From Euwallacea fornicatus (Eukaryota; Arthropoda; Insecta; Coleoptera; Curculionidae), in NCBI RefSeq assembly GCF_040115645.1, contig NC_089572.1:2418001-2482000 (forward strand): a stretch of DNA of 64,000 nucleotides, read 5' to 3'. Positions within the stretch are counted from its first letter, which is position 1. Each line of letters starts with the position of its first letter. The position numbers and the translations under genes are program-made. Under the pieces are notes generated by a model, which was given only the letters and a program-made list of their open reading frames with translations, did no database searches and had not been told where the DNA came from. This document shows, in pieces, positions 62,231-64,000 of this stretch.

Positions 62231-64000
62231 TCGGCATAATGAAAAGCGCCCTTACGTAACGCCATCCGGGGAAATAAACTGAGGGCGAATAAAAAGCGGC
62301 CAACGTCGAAATTAGACAATTCTCTAAATTGAAAGAAGCCAAATTGGGTAAACACCGCTTCGAATAATCCGGGGTCGTTTTAAATTTTCCGGAAAACTGC
62401 TCCCTTTTTTTCCGTTTTGTTTTCCGTTATTGTCATTCGAAACGCTTAGCACTTGTTTTGCGTATTATGCCGCAAACTCTAGATGAGCACGAGTGAGTGA
62501 GGATTTAATCCAGTTTCCAGGGAGAACGTTTCGAGTTCATCGAGACAGAAAAATAAGCGAGGAGAAACCGAAAAATGGCCAACGCGGGAACTAAACAATC
62601 TCCCAAATTGAAAGACTCGATGGGGAGAGAAAACGCCGTTTTTGAGGTAAACGGCGTTTCAGCTTTCCTTTCTATTCAATCACACCTCCATCACTTTCAG
62701 GGAATTTCGGATCTTCAATTGCTTTTACAAATGAAATTGATGGAAACTGGACGGAGACGTCACTTCGATTACAGACAAATCACCCACTAGATATTTAGGG
62801 ATTAAGCAGACGCGCCGGCAACGTAGCTTTTGACCGACATTTGACGGGGAGCTCCCGGGTCATAAAACCGCTTGACAATACGACGAAACTGTGCTCCTTC
62901 TCGGTCACCGCTTAAAGCATTCCAAGGATTAAACCAATTGTTAAGACTCACGGCCGAATTATTAACCGACCATTGGTGCATTAATTGCGAGACAGATCGC
63001 AATAATCCCATCAGATCTGCCAATCTTATCTTCGACGTTGAGGACTAAATCCGCCACTTGGTCACGTGACATCACTATTCGCTGACGCCTGACATGTGAC
63101 ACTGATGACTGAACTCGCAGCGTTGCCACATACCTCCTTTGTAATCGGAGTAGTTGCCGTCGTATATACGAATCTGGCGCGGTAACAATCAAACAAAAAC
63201 CCAGTTAAAAGAGAATCCACGTCTGTAATTTCGCAGATGCCAAAGGAAGAGCGATTGTGATGCAAATTTCTGGATTGTCTGCCGAACAATCGGGGGCTTT
63301 AATTGAAAGATTCGTTTAAACGTCGGAGTTGTTTTTGCTTGAGCGGATCGACCGACTCATTGTTACGTTATTTGTGACAATAAAAATGAAATACGGAATT
63401 GCACTGCAATGACAAATGACATTCCATTCGTATTGGCGCGCCATCTGGGAAACACCCGCGCATTTCCCTTCAGGCGAAATTCCCCAATTAAAGCGACAAA
63501 GAGCCTGGATCCGTCATTTGGGGGCCGAACAGGTACCGAGCCCTAAACTCCATTAAATGTTCCGTGGAACTCGTTAATAATAAAGTTGCCGATAACTGCA
63601 TTCCCGGCTGATCTGCAGACGTCCCATTACCTAGGTTTGCGGTAATTACGTTTCCTTTCAATTACCCCATGCAGAGGCAAAAGCTCTGGATTATTTGTCT
63701 CAATGCATACTCGATGACGTGACATTCTTCTCAAACATTTTTTAACGCTGTCTATGATGTCGTGAGCGATGTTGCCAGTTCCGTGCGAATTGCATTTCCC
63801 GTATCATGATTGACACCTTGCAAGAATTTACCCGGCCACCGGCTTGCGGTCAGACGACAACAGAGCAACCGAGGATTAATTTAAACTCGGACATATTTGT
63901 AACCCCGTCGGGCGTGGGGCGACACGAAAACAACTCGTTCGGTGACGCGGCAATTTGTACCACTGTCAGCTCATGAACTTTCCAAATAAAACTGCTCCAA
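62231..64000. other. Non-coding right edge
   Basis: No supportable gene. An 11-bp perfect hairpin AAACGCCGTTT/AAACGGCGTTT (62631-62641 and 62649-62659), a CCCAGATGGCGCGCC word on the minus strand near 63.44 kb, and a GCGATGTTGCCAG word at 63766-63778. Confidence 0.5.

Overview
The window looks like nuclear DNA of a holometabolous insect, possibly a beetle; the order cannot be fixed from sequence alone. It carries split genes with GT-AG introns of mostly 48-60 nt, animal-type proteins (NVL, NDUFS3, a BAR-RhoGAP), a decayed mariner-like transposase and no bacterial-style operons.

The left 15 kb is gene-dense and AT-rich. NVL (minus, 8 exons) and the complex I subunit NDUFS3 (plus, 5 exons) are divergent across about 600 bp. 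NDUFS3 converges on a BAR-RhoGAP gene of the ARHGAP17/RhoGAP92B type (minus, 8 exons), with opposite-strand AATAAA signals 2 bp apart. Two divergent genes follow, encoding small secreted proteins with paired-cysteine motifs (12.1-12.9 kb minus, 13.8-14.9 kb plus). They look like diverged relatives. The minus-strand one cannot be assembled into one open frame.

From about 15 kb to the right edge (49 kb) no convincing coding exon was found on either strand. This stretch is richer in CpG and in short regulatory-looking motifs: CRE octamers, homeodomain, Sox and POU-type sites, GATGGCGC and GATGTTGCC words. It reads like a regulatory gene desert or part of a very large intron. It also holds a MITE-like element, minisatellites, perfect hairpins, homopolymer G/C tracts and the transposase remnant.

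The most interesting object is at 47.83-48.85 kb. A near-perfect heat-shock element of seven alternating GAA/TTC units sits 2-3 bp upstream of a TATATAT box. About 150 bp downstream begins a degenerate tandem array with a 120-bp period, and an AATAAA lies directly after the last copy. This resembles the logic of heat-shock-induced repeat RNAs such as Drosophila hsr-omega or human satellite III, but with no visible sequence relation. The elements are read directly; that they form one transcription unit is inference.
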